Assembly: GCA_019787685.1 (NCBI GenBank)
Contig: JAHNUO010000014.1
Span: 1,054,001 to 1,118,000 of the forward strand
Direction of reading: 5' to 3'
DNA from: Chiua virens
Lineage: Eukaryota; Basidiomycota; Agaricomycetes; Boletales; Boletaceae
DNA length: 64,000 bases
The notes below the pieces were generated by a model that saw nothing but the letters and a program-made list of their open reading frames with translations, ran no database searches and was not told the DNA's origin. How positions within the stretch are numbered: position 1 is the first letter of the stretch; each line of letters opens with the position of its first letter. Of the stretch, positions 46,004 to 57,394 are shown in pieces. The position numbers and the translations under genes were made by a program.

Positions 46004-47029
46004 TCACATCACCAGCGTTCTTGGAGTTCCCTGAGAACTTCTGTGCAATATGCGGTATCCGCGAGGCGGCCACTTGTATCCATTGACTTTTGCGTGGATC
46101 AACTCCACAATGTCCGGGTGCTTGTGTATCTTACAGTTGTCCATCACGATTACAGAGTTTGGCGCAGGGAACAGCTGCATACAATCAAGTAGCCCCTCAA
46201 TGAATTCCATAAACGTCGTTGTACAGAACGAGCCTTCAACAATGTCGCAGTAGATAATGCCGTCATTCAGTGAGAGGGCAGGGACGTGAAAGCCCTCCAG
46301 CCAGCTTCTCAGGGAGAGAAGCTACAGGAAAATCAGCAATATAGAAAAACATACATGGCGACTTACCAGCGCCCACGAACAAAAAATGCCTTCCTTTGTG
46401 CCTGGGTACCCTTGATTGACCAAGCACGACCACGGTATGTTGTACACCGATCAACTGAGCTTTCGTCAACAAAGACGAGTTGCTCAGGCTGATATTCCCC
46501 AATACGAGCTAGATACTCGAGACGTGCTTGCGATGACCATTCTGCTGCTACCCGTGTAATCTCAGATGATACGAAATCAGTACTAAGACAGGTAACGATT
46601 CATATTCGCTCACCTTTTTCATCGTATACCCAGCCCTGCGGAGCGTCCGCCAAACAGTCGACCGCGAGACGTGAGCACCACACGTCGACGAAAGCATCTC
46701 TTGTAATTCATCTAGGTACAGACCCGGGCTCTTCTGAATAGTTCCTAGTAAAAACTATCATGCAATCAGTTGCAAGTTTGTTCATAGATCGTGAGGAAGT
46801 GCACCTCGACATCAAGATCTCGCAAGTGCCGATTATTGTTGCGGTCCTCTTTCTCCGTGTTCTCGGCTGCATCAGCGATGTTCCCAAAGAGCCGAAAGTG
46901 GGATAAAATGCGTCGTATGGATCGCGTCGATAGATTTAGACATGTTGTGATTTGTTCGTTCGTAAGGTATCGTGAGAGTCGGACTACAGCCCACTGCATA
47001 TCGGGGAGGACTTTTTGACCTTGTCGCAT
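46004..47029 (-). pseudogene. Tc1/mariner-superfamily transposase (DDE_3 type), broken
   Basis: The N-terminal helix-turn-helix part is at 46766-47029 (WAVVRLSRYLTNEQITTCL, LSTRSIRRILSHFRLFGNI). After a gap comes the catalytic core: EQLVFVDESSVDR (first Asp, about 46480), AWSIKGTQAQRKAFFV, an intron near 46320-46365, ALSLNDGIIYCDIVEGSF, then FIEGLLDCMQLFPAPNSVIV with MDNCKIHKHPDI (second Asp, about 46140). After that the sequence reads KWPPRGYRILH where PPYSPDxNPIE with the third acid would be expected. The third catalytic residue is therefore lost and the frame ends at 46004. Confidence 0.75.
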
Positions 47030-48034
47030 CTCTATGAGCTGTTCTCAGCTCAATTTCTGGTCGAATGACAGGTATACTCACCTGTAGAGAAATCCCGGGC
47101 TGGCGAAGTTTCGAAAGAAAAAAAAGTTGTGTTCCTTGGGTCTGTAGGAGTCGGAGGATAGGTTTTTTGTCGAATTCCGACGAGTTGTTGAGGCGCTATG
47201 GGTGCCCAAAGGTGAGGTATGTTTTTTTCATATTTTTCACACGGTGGCCAACCCGTGTGAAAAAGACAGTAATGGGTGGAGGCATCGCCAGTAAGTTCCC
47301 AGTGCAGAGACAGTACTTGGCGGCTGATGTCACTGTTACATGTAGTTGGCAGTTGCGTCACACATGTCGAACAAGGCGCAAATTCAGATCTCACATTATC
47401 TTCGGTGTTGTCACCAGAAAATATCTGTACGCGTTGAATCTCTTCATGGTCACCGTCAGCCTGGGCAATATTTCCGTGTGGTATGAACCTGAGCCAAGTG
47501 AAGGACAGAGTCAACTTTTTATCACCGCGTGTCCGAGTACGTATTATTGACACGATCCCCGGCGGTATATCCTAGCTCTTGCTGCAGCCGAGGAAGGAAG
47601 AGCCGGCGAAAAACCGCGCTATGACGCAAGTACTAAGTTAGTATCTTGCCTGCAGCAAGGGAGGGAACCCACATTTGTGGAACACGGTCCAGATCAGGCA
47701 TTCACGTTGTCATCAAGCAGCACCTCGAAGGCAGGTGCGAAGCGCCAGCGAAGTTGAGACAACGTAATTTCTGGCACAATATCATCCTTGTCTGTTTGCG
47801 CTGGACGAGCCCTTCTGGGGGTCTTGCAATTAAGGCAGTTGGATCTGGGCGTCTACAGACATTTTCTGTACCGGGATCACTCTGGGTAGCCATGGAATGA
47901 CTGAGATTTTGGCAGGGGCAGAAGTATAGCGTTCATTCTGCGGCATAAATAAATAGCGAGCTGCATATAACAACGGGATTCTGAAATCCTTTACACCAAC
48001 CCAATGTTGAGGTAGCAGGAATTAATCAGCGCAC
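47030..48034. other. Unassigned region
   Basis: A minus-strand frame at 47050-47553 and a short one at 47702-47893 show no recognisable motif. The first may be flanking sequence of the mariner element. I see no RNA gene or repeat. Confidence 0.35.
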
Positions 48035-49106
48035 CTAGACTTTCTCTTCCTAGACCTATTTGGTAATCCCTGACGACGAATTTTTGATCTTCGTCGTCCT
48101 GCAGCCTTTTGGAAATCACTGTAATCTTCTTCAATATCACCGCCCTCATCCTCATGTGGGTTGTACTCTGAGTCGTCAACTGCTTCAACAGCATCCCTAT
48201 CATCTGCGGTGGGTCCCTTCCCGTCTTGTTCTTCTTCCCTGCCAGTGAGTGTCTCGTGGTCTTTGCTATCTGGTTGCTCCAAAAACTCTGCAATGACATC
48301 TGAAGAACCCTGGATTATTCCCCTGTCGCAGTGCTGGTCAGGTCAGCAAGTACCAACCTCCAGCGTAGCGCCATTCTTGGCGGCCATCTATCGCTTCCAC
48401 CAGCGGATATGGATCTTCAAACCATTCTCCATATATCAGGAATGCCTGCTCCATCAACTGGACTCGATCGGCCTTCCCAATATCCCATAGGTATACGGAG
48501 CCATCCCAGGTTGGTCCGAAATGTGAAGGGTCCCAGTCTTTTTGGGACGAGAATCAGATATTGTGGATGGATGGATCAATACAGAGACATACCTAGCCTA
48601 TGTGGATCATCCGTTCTGAGGTTGACTTCTGGATGACGCATCTGCCACAGAATGGCAGCCGCAGGGTCCTGGCGGCCCACATAATGATCTCGCAACATAT
48701 ACATGTCGAAGAACGGAATTCGGGCATCATGGTTGGCATTTGCAGCTGACTCGAATGCTGGCCCCAATTCCTGGATAACGTGGTGCCAGTGAATAAGGTT
48801 GGCCAAAACAAGTTTCTTCAGATTTTCCTGGTTACTGAGGCAGGAACGACCAGGCTCCTCCATAAGGATAGTCCTGAGCACGTCACCGCGATAGAGGAAG
48901 CGCAATACCAGTTCGCAGTACCAAGGGGGGATTCGAGCGAAGTGGATGGGTTCACCGTTGTCCCTGGTGGATAGAATGGCATCGCGAGTATCATTCAAGA
49001 GATACTTCTGACCACTTCCTTGTGCCTGATGTACTTCGTATTGATGGAGCCTCGAGAAGGGAAACAGAATGCTAGAGGGAATTTGGAAGTGTCGCAGAGT
49101 AGTCAT
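48035..49106 (-). CDS. Hypothetical protein, at least three exons
   Basis: The ATG at 49106 opens an exon with RFLYRGDVLRTILMEEPG, ENLKKLVLANLIHWHHVIQE and RIPFFDMYMLRDHYVGRQDP. Introns near 48598 and 48330 connect it to a middle part (GSVYLWDIGKADRVQLMEQA, GEWFEDPYPLVEAIDG) and a C-terminal tail that is acidic, then basic (DDSEYNPHEDEGGDIEEDYS; RRSKIRRQGLPNRSRKRK). I recognise no family. The basic tail could be a nuclear targeting signal. Exon borders are approximate. Confidence 0.45.
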
Positions 49107-51467
49107 GCCTCAGTCGATGCGGCTCTGCCCTCAACAACAGACTGGGGCAATCCGAGTGGCTGTGCCATAGCTGAAACCCCGCCAACTTTATTCCCTCACA
49201 CACCGTGCGCACTGTGCTCGTGCCTCGCTATGCCTTTTCGAGCGCGGAAAAACCCGACTAATTATAGGCTTAGCAGGTCAAACTTTTTATCTTTCCTATT
49301 CTTCCCCTTCCGTCTTTTCCCTCGCTCTCTCGTTCTTCATAGCTCTTGGGTCGACTCACGGCAGCATCTCCAACCTACATCAGGGGTCTTCTGCCCTTCC
49401 CGCCTCCTCACATTCAACCACCGCCACCATTTCTCCTCGTCTTCATACCCGCCTCCCATCCCATCCCTCCTTCGCCCAGTCCCGTTTCGTTTAGCGCCGT
49501 CCATTCCCTTCTTTCGGCGGGCATCCTCACCAAGCCCCACAAACCCGCCCCCTATCCTCCTTCTGCAGCTATCGCTGGCCCTGCAATCACCAATTCCTCC
49601 TCCACCCCATCGCATTCTTCCTCAGTGATCGTCTCTGGACTACTATTTACGATCCCACACGCAAGCATTATCCCAGACTATCAACACCTCAGCAGGTGGG
49701 ATGCTCCTTTTTACCCCTCATTTTCCGACACCATGGACAGCAATGCTCTCATTTCCCGCGATTCTGCGTTGTATGCCACTTCTGCAACCAGTTCGGGCTC
49801 TTTGCCAATCAGTAGCGACGACCCTTAGTTTCTGCGCGGTGGGCCTGGGTTTGGTCCTCATCAAGTGAGTGTCCTCTGCAACGCCGTCCATTCCCCACTC
49901 AACCACGTTTCCAGTCACAGCACCAGATTGTACCTACTCCACGTCGACAAAGGGGCTCACCATCTTCACTCTGCGGAAACACGCGGTCAGCCCGAAAAAT
50001 CTTCTGCATTCCACCCAACTTGAAGGGCCAGCGGATTATGAACACACTGCAAAGTCAGGTCAGGCAGTTCTCTTCGACGCATGTAACCGTCGTTCATTCT
50101 AAACATTTTCATTCTCACGAAATTTCGATTGTCTTTAGGCCCAAGAATACTGGCACCCCCCCGAGAGCTCGCGAGCCAGCGGCTACAAGGATTGCTCTCG
50201 ACGTTACTTGCATCGTATACGCACCCATCGTCACAACAGTCGACTTCACAAGAACATACTTCGACGTCTTCTACACCACAGGATCAACACAACGCCTCTA
50301 ATGGTGTGCAGCTACTATAGATCATCGGATTCCACCGAGGGTTAATTCCCCCTTTGCTACAACGTCAAACCATATAGCTGCTCGAACTCATCCCTAACCT
50401 CAGACGTCCGAACAGTACTACTCATCCTCAGCCGATTCAGTGGCGGATGTGGGCATCACTGTGGAGTACGTGGAAGGACCTCTGAGAATGTATTACGATG
50501 TCCAAGCCACTCACAGTCTTTCAGCCCTCGTGCGTCCATCCTTCTGTGTATCTTCCTCGTCTATGCTGGGACTCCTTTCGAAACTATTTCGTGATTTTAA
50601 GATTGACATCTGTTATTTCTTCACCTGCTGCATTCTTCATCCACGAAAACTCATTCGGTTCGTCTTTGTACAGCATGATGTATATCACACTTCCGGGGCC
50701 TATCAACAAAGACACGGTCACTCGTCCCCACACTCGTCTTTATCCCGCTTTACTCCTCCACACGCACCCAAACACTCCCGCGAGTGATCCTGGTGAGCCG
50801 TAGTTTCGCCGTGCCTTCAGATCTACCGGTTCCCCCTCCCTCATCCCCCTTTTTGCTTCCGATCTCTTCCATCTTTGTTGCGTCACTTCTTGACGTCTTT
50901 AACCGAGGCCGGGGACAAGCTAGATTTAAAGCTACGCGCGCTTGACTTCCTGTCACGCCCGATATTCCTTTCGTCCTTTCTGCCATCTCCTTACTGGGAG
51001 GCTTTCCCCCTGGGAGTAACCCGCGAATAATTTGGAAGCAAAGACCTAACTTAGATTTGACACGGGACGCGCAGTGACACCGTGATGTTGTTTGAGACTT
51101 GTTTCAATGAGTCATCGTAGCCGTACCCTGCCTTTTCCATGAAGAATTGGCCCATTTGGTCGAAACATTCAAGATAGATTGCACCTAAATCAGAGCTGGT
51201 GTATATGGCAACGAAATCATATATCGTCGAGGAACGGAAAGAACAACACGGAACATGAAACCACTACTTCGAAGATGTAATCTAGCAATTGCTCCAAACA
51301 AGGTCAGAATATCGTGCAAGGCACACTATAAGAGATAAACGAAAACGTACAAAACCAGCTTAAGTTGCGATGTGCGCAAACACGATCCGCTTTTCCAATG
51401 AGACCTCGGGCGAGTAGCACACCGCAAAGTTTAGCACCTCCGCCGCATATCCAACGTCAAGAACCGG
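49107..51467. other. Unassigned region with Pro/Ser-rich plus-strand frames
   Basis: Plus-strand frames between 49020 and 50340 are rich in Pro, Ser and His (translations of CCTCC-rich DNA). Only a short piece near 49733-49830 (MDSNALISRDSALYATSATS) looks mildly coding. 50400-51467 contains no supported gene. Degraded coding sequence is possible but I cannot show it. Confidence 0.35.
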
Positions 51468-52724
51468 CTATTCAAACATCTTCTGATAAAACTGAGTGAC
51501 GACCCGATGCGCGACCGCATCGTCCACCTTCCACAACTTCCTGATCTCCCCGTTGAACCCAGAAAACTGCAGCCCGGCCGCAAGGTGAAGCACCTCGTCG
51601 GGTGTCGACCTGTCTCCCTGAGCCGCGTGGCACGCCGAGAGGAATGCAAACTCGGAGCAGGTGTGACGCTCCTGGATGATGCGTATGAGGGTGAGCTTGC
51701 CATCCTCCATCGCGAACCAAGATTCGAACGGCCTCTCAGCGTGTTGTGCGCCGTGACAGGCGAAGTGGACCCAGCGGTGGTCATTGAACGCCTGGATGGC
51801 ACCTTCGATCATCGCGGCGGCAGCGACGACGGTCTCAAATGCCACACGATCAAGCGGCATACTTGTTTCGCTGCGAATTCACGTGAGTTCGTGTTCTACC
51901 GATGGAAGGGTGGATAGTTCGAGATCTGCACGTGGCGTCGCCTGACCGACAGCTACAAACGAGATCTTCATGTCCGAGGCACCAGAAGGTTGGTGCAAAC
52001 GTTGTGATCGAGCCCTGTCGCGGGTGCGAATGAGAGCCGAAAGACGTGGAACGGGAGAGTGGTGAACCTGGACGCCGGGCACCACCAAATTCATGAGCCC
52101 TCAGGGAGTTGAATGTCGTCTCAGAGGGGGCGACGATCGGCTCGACTACGTTGTTCCACAGCTCGCGCAACATACTCCTGAGCCAAAATTCTCTGTTATT
52201 TCCATACGCGTGGAGGTCTTGAATAAGCTCCGAGAATCGGGAACACAATTGAACGACGTCGTGGGGTGGGTAAACTTCCAGAGGTACGTGTACGTACGGG
52301 CGAACGATCGAAGAGAACGATGAGAGCGTCACAACCATACACAACCATATTCGCTCGCATTGACGATTATGACGGGTCCATGTTCGGTGGCGCGTTGGAG
52401 GTCGTCGAAGTGTGGAGGCAAGAGAAATCGTGAGAACCCGTCCTGGCGGTGCACCACGAACCGCCCGGGCCACTCCTCCCACTCCCTTGGGCATATTGTT
52501 TGAGGTTTGCACCCAATTGTGTGAACTTGGTCTTGAGTGCTCTGCAGTGCAACGAGCGAGATGTCGAACTTCAGTCCGTTTGCAAGTTGACATGTGCGAG
52601 GGTTTGAACGTTTGCCGCCAAGATGGCCTGTGGGAATCTGTCGCTGGAAGTTCGGCCCCTCCGTCTGTTGAGCGGTTGAACCTAGCCAAGTTTCCTCCAA
52701 GTCTGATGGCTTCTCCTGCGTCAC
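51468..52724 (-). pseudogene. CHAT-domain protein pseudogene
   Basis: CHAT proteins are caspase-like proteases, in fungi usually with N-terminal TPRs. Minus-strand blocks in order: GFSRFLLPPHFDDLQRATEH and GPVIIVNASEYGC (about 52350-52430), VHVPLEVYPPHDVVQLCSRF, MLRELWNNVVEPIV (about 52140-52180), PVPRLSALIRTR and MKISFVAVGQATP (about 51960-52050). After an in-frame TGA at 51879 comes the catalytic part: WVHFACHGAQ with the His (about 51765) and EFAFLSACHAAQGD with the Cys (about 51640), then LHLAAGLQFSGFNGE and MFE at the stop. The catalytic pair is intact, but the stop, at least one frame change near 52090 and the missing TPR region make it a pseudogene. Its 5' end meets the next gene. Confidence 0.75.
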
Positions 52725-54101
52725 TCACCATCCTGGTTGTGCCAGACCCTGTTTGGACCAAGAGCCCAAAAGATGCAAAGGATGGAGTGGAATGGGCCAC
52801 CTGTGACTTTCACCCAGACCATGAAAAAAGACTCCTGCAATGCAAGGCTCTAGAAAGCCTTGTGTATGCAGGAAATCCTGAAACAATTCCGGATATGCGA
52901 CAAAATTACAAGCCACTCCTGATTCATGAGAAGGTAATTGCATTGCATTACAGTAGTTCCCAACCATTTTAAACTACGGATACTAGATATTGATGTGGTC
53001 TTGGCTCGAGCAAAACGCGAAATGCACAGTGGAATTCGAGTCATTCCTAAGCTTTCGCAAGCGATTGATGGCGTTCGACAAGAACCGAGGTTATTTTAAA
53101 AAGTATTCATGCGTATGGGGAGGGGTTGACTTAATGGTGGATCCTAAGTCAGTCTTCTGGAAAATGAAGTGGTGCAGTACTGAATGATAATGGCAGGTTT
53201 GCAAATATTTCTGGGCTACGGACTCGGAATGAGGTCCAGAAATACATGGATAATCTCCAACTATTGCAAAATGTGGTACCCATATGGCCTCCTCCTTTGG
53301 AGATTCAGAAAGCGTCGCGCAAGCTTTGGGTCATCCAACATTTGGATGAAATTGCACATTCGGTGACACAAACCCCACGGCCAATAACTCTCCCATTGCT
53401 GTGTGGATGGCCCCAACAAGCCACAGGAAAGGTTGTAATCAAGCGCGAGGGTAGCGACTGTGGGCATCACGTGAAGCTGGAGCCCTCCAACCAGCCGTTG
53501 GAGAGCAATGACGATGGATTTCTCTGGTTCTCACAGACTCGGATTGACACCCTTTTAGTCATTGGGGAATGGCGGGTCATCACAGCCAATATGTGTGTTC
53601 TTTACATCGTCAATACCGTACCAGTTGAGGGTAACACCGAAAAACTGGATGTTTCACAGCACCTATATGGTTTGTCTCTGGCAGAGATGAGGTAAGCCCC
53701 TGGTCAACCTTTTTTTTGGTATCACCTACTCATATCTTGTTAGTGAAAAAATGAATGGCCACTATTTGCCAGATGACATTATAGATCCTCCTGGAGGAAC
53801 TTTACCAGCCAGGAAAGCTGCCAACACCGAGCTAGAAAGTTTTTCCACCGACACTCTACACAAACTAATCGAGTTGGAGGAAGCCCAACTGAATGGGGGA
53901 GAAAGTTCATTGAGGTTATCTGCTCGACTGGACATAGGGGTTATGCGCGACGAGAGAGGGAGAATGGCCTATTTTGTTAATGAAGTAGAGCGAGGGATAT
54001 CGACAGCGCTATACTCGCACACTAGATTGCAGAACGCCTTGTGTTATGCAGACACCTACTTTCTTGCCTTCAAACAATGGATGGAAAGACGCAGTAAATA
54101 G
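52706..54101 (+). CDS. Fungal protein with possible ATP-grasp-like fold, paralog A
   Basis: Four exons, 52706-52933, 52987-53147, 53197-53691 and 53744-54101, join in phases 0, 2, 2 into 413 residues without a stop. It starts MASPASLTILVVPDPVWTKS. The second half has KVVIKREGSDCGHHVKLEPS (candidate nucleotide-binding Lys), a segment VIGEWRVITANMCVLYIVNT, and SLRLSARLDIGVMRDERG then MAYFVNEVERG, which resembles the metal-binding end of ATP-grasp enzymes. The fold assignment is my inference; the family is recognisable only as a lineage-specific basidiomycete one. The paralog at 60540-61907 has the same exon number and phases. Its start lies 18 bp inside the opposite-strand CHAT remnant. Confidence 0.7.
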
Positions 54102-54224
54102 TAGAGCATAATACTTTCTATTGCTCGAATTATTTTGTAATGATTTACAGGAGCAAATAGTAGAGTAACTACAAGCAGTCCGGTCGAGAGGCTGGGCTCA
54201 AAATAATACAGTCTCGAATTCACG

Positions 54225-54450
54225 GACTTAGTATCGGGAGGAGCCGAGGCATCTCGAATGCAAGGAAACCAAAATGTAGGTCACCGAATGCATCGTGTCT
54301 GCGGGTATAAAATCGGTGGATATCCAAAAGGATATTTGAAAGCGTAGATGTTATCTGGGGCTCAGACCTCAGAATTAAAGAGTCAAACAGAGCATTGGCA
54401 GATCGGATGTAAGTTGCCAGAGACTCGAGTCTCGCACAGATCCCTCGCCA
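54225..54450 (-). pseudogene. MED12: Second MED12 fragment
   Basis: On the minus strand the segment reads LESLATYIRSANALFDSLIL, SEPQI, then LDIHRFYTRRHDAFGDLHFG and FLAFEMPRLLP. It corresponds to 23715-23925 of the large MED12 copy (QSLAAYIPSANALFNSLIL, THRFYIRRQDAFGELHFGF, AAEMP). At the DNA level most positions match. At CTGAGG the large copy has one extra T, while this fragment keeps the expected phase, showing which copy carries the insertion. No other MED12 sequence flanks it. Confidence 0.85.
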
Positions 54451-54469
54451 CACGCTGAGACCTCGGGAC

Positions 54470-54785
54470 CTTCGAAGCTCGCGTCCACAGGATACATCAA
54501 CGGTACCGGATCAAGCTCAGAGATCACGTCAGACATTGCGCAAGAGCAACCTGAAACACCTGCCATTCAGAATCATTCCATCGCCGACTCGGATGTGTAC
54601 GCCGGGAAGGTGCTCATCCGCACCCTGGACCGCTTGAATACCGAGATTCGACGGGCCTCTACGTCCATTCCTCAAGTCATGGTGAATCGCTTACTTGCTA
54701 TACTTGGTTACCTTGTTTACAAGGTCACTGGGGGGGACAATTGCGGCTGTGCAAAAACTGCAGCCGTGGTAAAGACTTTCTAAAT
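54470..54785 (+). other. Coding-like fragment of unknown origin
   Basis: A plus-strand frame reads AETSGPSKLASTGYINGTGS, SEITSDIAQEQPETPAIQNH and SDVYAGKVLIRTLDRLN...IPQVMVNRLLAI before a stop. It looks like a piece of a real protein but has no start and no family that I know. It lies between the MED12 fragment and the Helitron helicase fragment. Confidence 0.3.
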
Positions 54786-54829
54786 GTAACATTTTATTGC
54801 TAATGCTGTGGTCCGTGTACTGTTTCATT

Positions 54830-55557
54830 TCATTTGGTCTGGTACTGCGTACGATTCCACCAAATTTCCGTGTCTTTGTCAAGCTTCGCCAATCTCTCGT
54901 CCTCGACCCGTAAGTATTCACTGGGGTGGCTCGTCAGCAATTTCTCATCAAAATCTCGTAGCAAACGAATGTTCTCCCTTCCCCGACATCGAGACAATGC
55001 TACGTATATGTTGAAAGGTGTCAGTGCACCCGTTGGTGGCGTTCCAATATCTATTATGGCCGTCTGGATTGTCTGACCTTGTGACCGGTAATCTGTAAAT
55101 GCATATGCTGCAGTGAGAGGTAATTGCCTTCTGAGTACTGTCTTGCAATCTTTGTTGCTGACTTGAATCGAGTATGTGCGTTCCAGTGGTATCAATGGAA
55201 TCACTTTTTCTTCCAAATCGACAAGGCGTGGGACTTTGGTGCTGAGCATCTTGACGAGAATGTACGCGGGTGGATATTCCAGTTCAACCACAGACTGCAA
55301 GGGTTGTATGGTGGCTCCATATCATTTAAAACGATCCAGATGATCTCCCCTCTTGCCCCATTTGCTATATCCAGATCTGTGTCCACATTGAAAGTAACCA
55401 TTACTTTCATACCGACAGGTAACATTATCACGTTCGGAAGTCCTGCGCATTCGTCTTGCCTTGCCCCCCTATGTGAAATTTTGGATGCCGCAGCGAATCG
55501 TTCTGCGAGAGTGAGTCGATGGCCAGAGATGGTATCGAGTGCATGGCAAATAAACAA
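54830..55557 (-). mobile_element. Helitron helicase C-terminal fragment
   Basis: Two frames carry the end of a Pif1-type Helitron helicase. The upstream one has GARQDECAGLPNVIMLPVGM and VMVTFNVDTDLDIANGARGE (region between motifs IV and V). The downstream one has LPLTAAYAFTDYRSQGQTIQ (motif V), IDIGTPPTGALTPFNIYVAL and SRCRGRENIRLLRDFDEKLL (motif VI with the Arg finger), stopping at 54830. No Rep or Walker motifs are present. It is better preserved than the remnant at 7850-8260 and belongs to a related element. Confidence 0.8.
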
Positions 55558-56065
55558 TTGATGTCCGGTTCGTCGACCATGTTCGTTTATCTATGTTGTT
55601 AATATGCCATTACCAGTGGCCAACAGCTAACTACTTGTGTGTTTCCCCTCCGAAACCGCACCTTCTTTACGCTGTCAGTTCGTGCAATACTAGTACTTAT
55701 TTATACTTATACTAAAATACGCTTTTCTCTTTTCCAAACCATGCAATCCTTTCGATGTAATTATATGTACTGCTCCTTGTCTGTACTTGTACTCGAATAC
55801 TCAATCTGCTTGTTATTCCTTTTTATCATGTCTAGTATTGTCTACACATCTATGACCACTATTTATTTCGGAATAAACTTGTAAACAAGGTCACTGCCGA
55901 TATTCGGCCGTATGTCTAGTATATATTATGTACTCTATGATTACGCGTAAATGGCAGCGTGACATGGGGGTGCGAACCGCGGGTTTTCAAACCCAGAACG
56001 CAACGGAGACTAGTAGTGTAGGGCCCTGGCTTATGTAATACTGAATTCTCTTTTTGACCATCATA
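55558..56065. other. AT-rich intergenic region
   Basis: No gene is seen. A tRNA-like word near 55965-56015 on the minus strand was examined and rejected. The stretch up to 56065 probably serves as upstream region of the next gene. Confidence 0.4.
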
Positions 56066-57160
56066 ATGAAGTCCCCTCAAACCCCACTCAATGCAGAACG
56101 AGAAAATCCCTCACAGCGGGTGGTCGACGAAGTCTTAGCCGATGTTCTAGTCATATTGGAGGAGATACGGCCTCTCCTTCCAGTTGAAGAAATGGATGAG
56201 TTGTCGGCATCTCGACTCGCCAAACCGATCAAGGATCTTCAGAATCAACTAGTAAGTGAAGACCCAATTTAAGCGGTTTACCTACTGAACATGTGCCATG
56301 CAGGTTATTGTTCGCGCTTTGGAACCTAAAGTAAAATATATTCCCAAAGTCCTAATCTCGCTCGATGCGCATCTGAACCGTCCACTTGGACGCTTTCCGG
56401 ATTTCACCGCCATCGCCAATGGGGATACCAGCGTTAATCCTGAGCATCCCTGGTTGACAAAGGTCCTAGCCGAGGCAGACGCTTCTATGGATGGCATGGC
56501 CAATCCGAAGTTGAGAAAGTCGATCCCCTGCCCTCACAAAAAGGGGGAACTTCGAGGGTGAGCTCACGCAGGTCTCGAAGGGGAGTATGTGGCATGACCA
56601 GAGCGGCTGAGGACAGGTTCGCCTCCGACAAAGAAAGCGAGGGCAAATCTCGAGGTATCTCTCGTTCCAAAAGGAAGCGCAGGCTCCCATCGCCTCATCA
56701 GCACAGTGCAGGCGATGAGCCCGCGGACGAAGGCGAGCTCCCAAGTAAAGGCAAACATAGAGGCCGGCGAACCTTTGAAAAGGGGAGCCAGTTCCAGTCG
56801 ACTCAGCCCAGCGCAGGCGTAGAGCCCACACGTGAAGGCAAAACAAAGTACTCCCCTTCGTCTGACCTTTCCGACCTTTCCGACGTACCTCCGCACCCTT
56901 CACCCCCGAATTCCGACCCTCATTTGCGAACCCCTACGAAAAGGACCTTCGAAGCTAGTCGCTCACTGTCACCAGATCGCCTGAGACCTCGCAATAGTTC
57001 CCAACCTCCTGGCAGCCTACCACCTTCAAGTTCTCAAGCTTGTGGGACATGTGGTTGGACGCAACTAGCCGAAGACAGAGTGTCTACTTTAGAGGGCACC
57101 ATATTGCAGCTTTTGTATGCGATGACCGGATATGGGAATGAGAATCCAAGCACTGGGTAA
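56066..57160 (+). CDS. Hypothetical basic, low-complexity protein
   Basis: Exon 1 (MKSPQTPLNAERENPSQRVV) continues through a helical stretch to DLQNQL. It is joined by an intron (about 56252-56303, GTAAGT...CAG) to VIVRALEPKVKYIPKVLISL and LRKSIPCPHKKGEL. From about 56570 another frame carries a Ser/Arg/Lys-rich region (RSKRKRRLPSPHQHSAG), ending near QACGTCGWTQLAEDRVSTLE and a short leucine-rich segment. The frame change at about 56558-56575 is unresolved (intron or lesion). No family is recognised. It lies directly upstream of the 57395 gene and could be part of it. Confidence 0.45.
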
Positions 57161-57394
57161 AATTTCGAAGGCGATGCTTTCATCTCACGAGTTTGTATTT
57201 TGATTTCGTAGTACTAATACATTTTGATTGGCGCCCGTGAAGTGTCACGCACGATGAAGTGTAAAGGGTCCTCACCCGACGCCCGACGTCCTAACCATAT
57301 TTGGTTTGCCGGTAGCAAAAGTAATTTGCAAATCTGAAGCCCTTCCGCCTTTCCACCATAATCCTCCCCACGCAGGGACTTCAGCACCTTAGCA

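Noticed and set aside
51850..52800. A 316-codon minus-strand frame read as one protein
   Set aside because: Only the middle part carries CHAT-family sequence; the rest is an out-of-frame translation of the same pseudogene.
55965..56015. Possible minus-strand tRNA with a GGTTCGCACCC B-box-like word and a GGGTTTGAAAACCC hairpin
   Set aside because: I cannot fold an acceptor stem or a proper T-stem; at best it is a tRNA-derived remnant.
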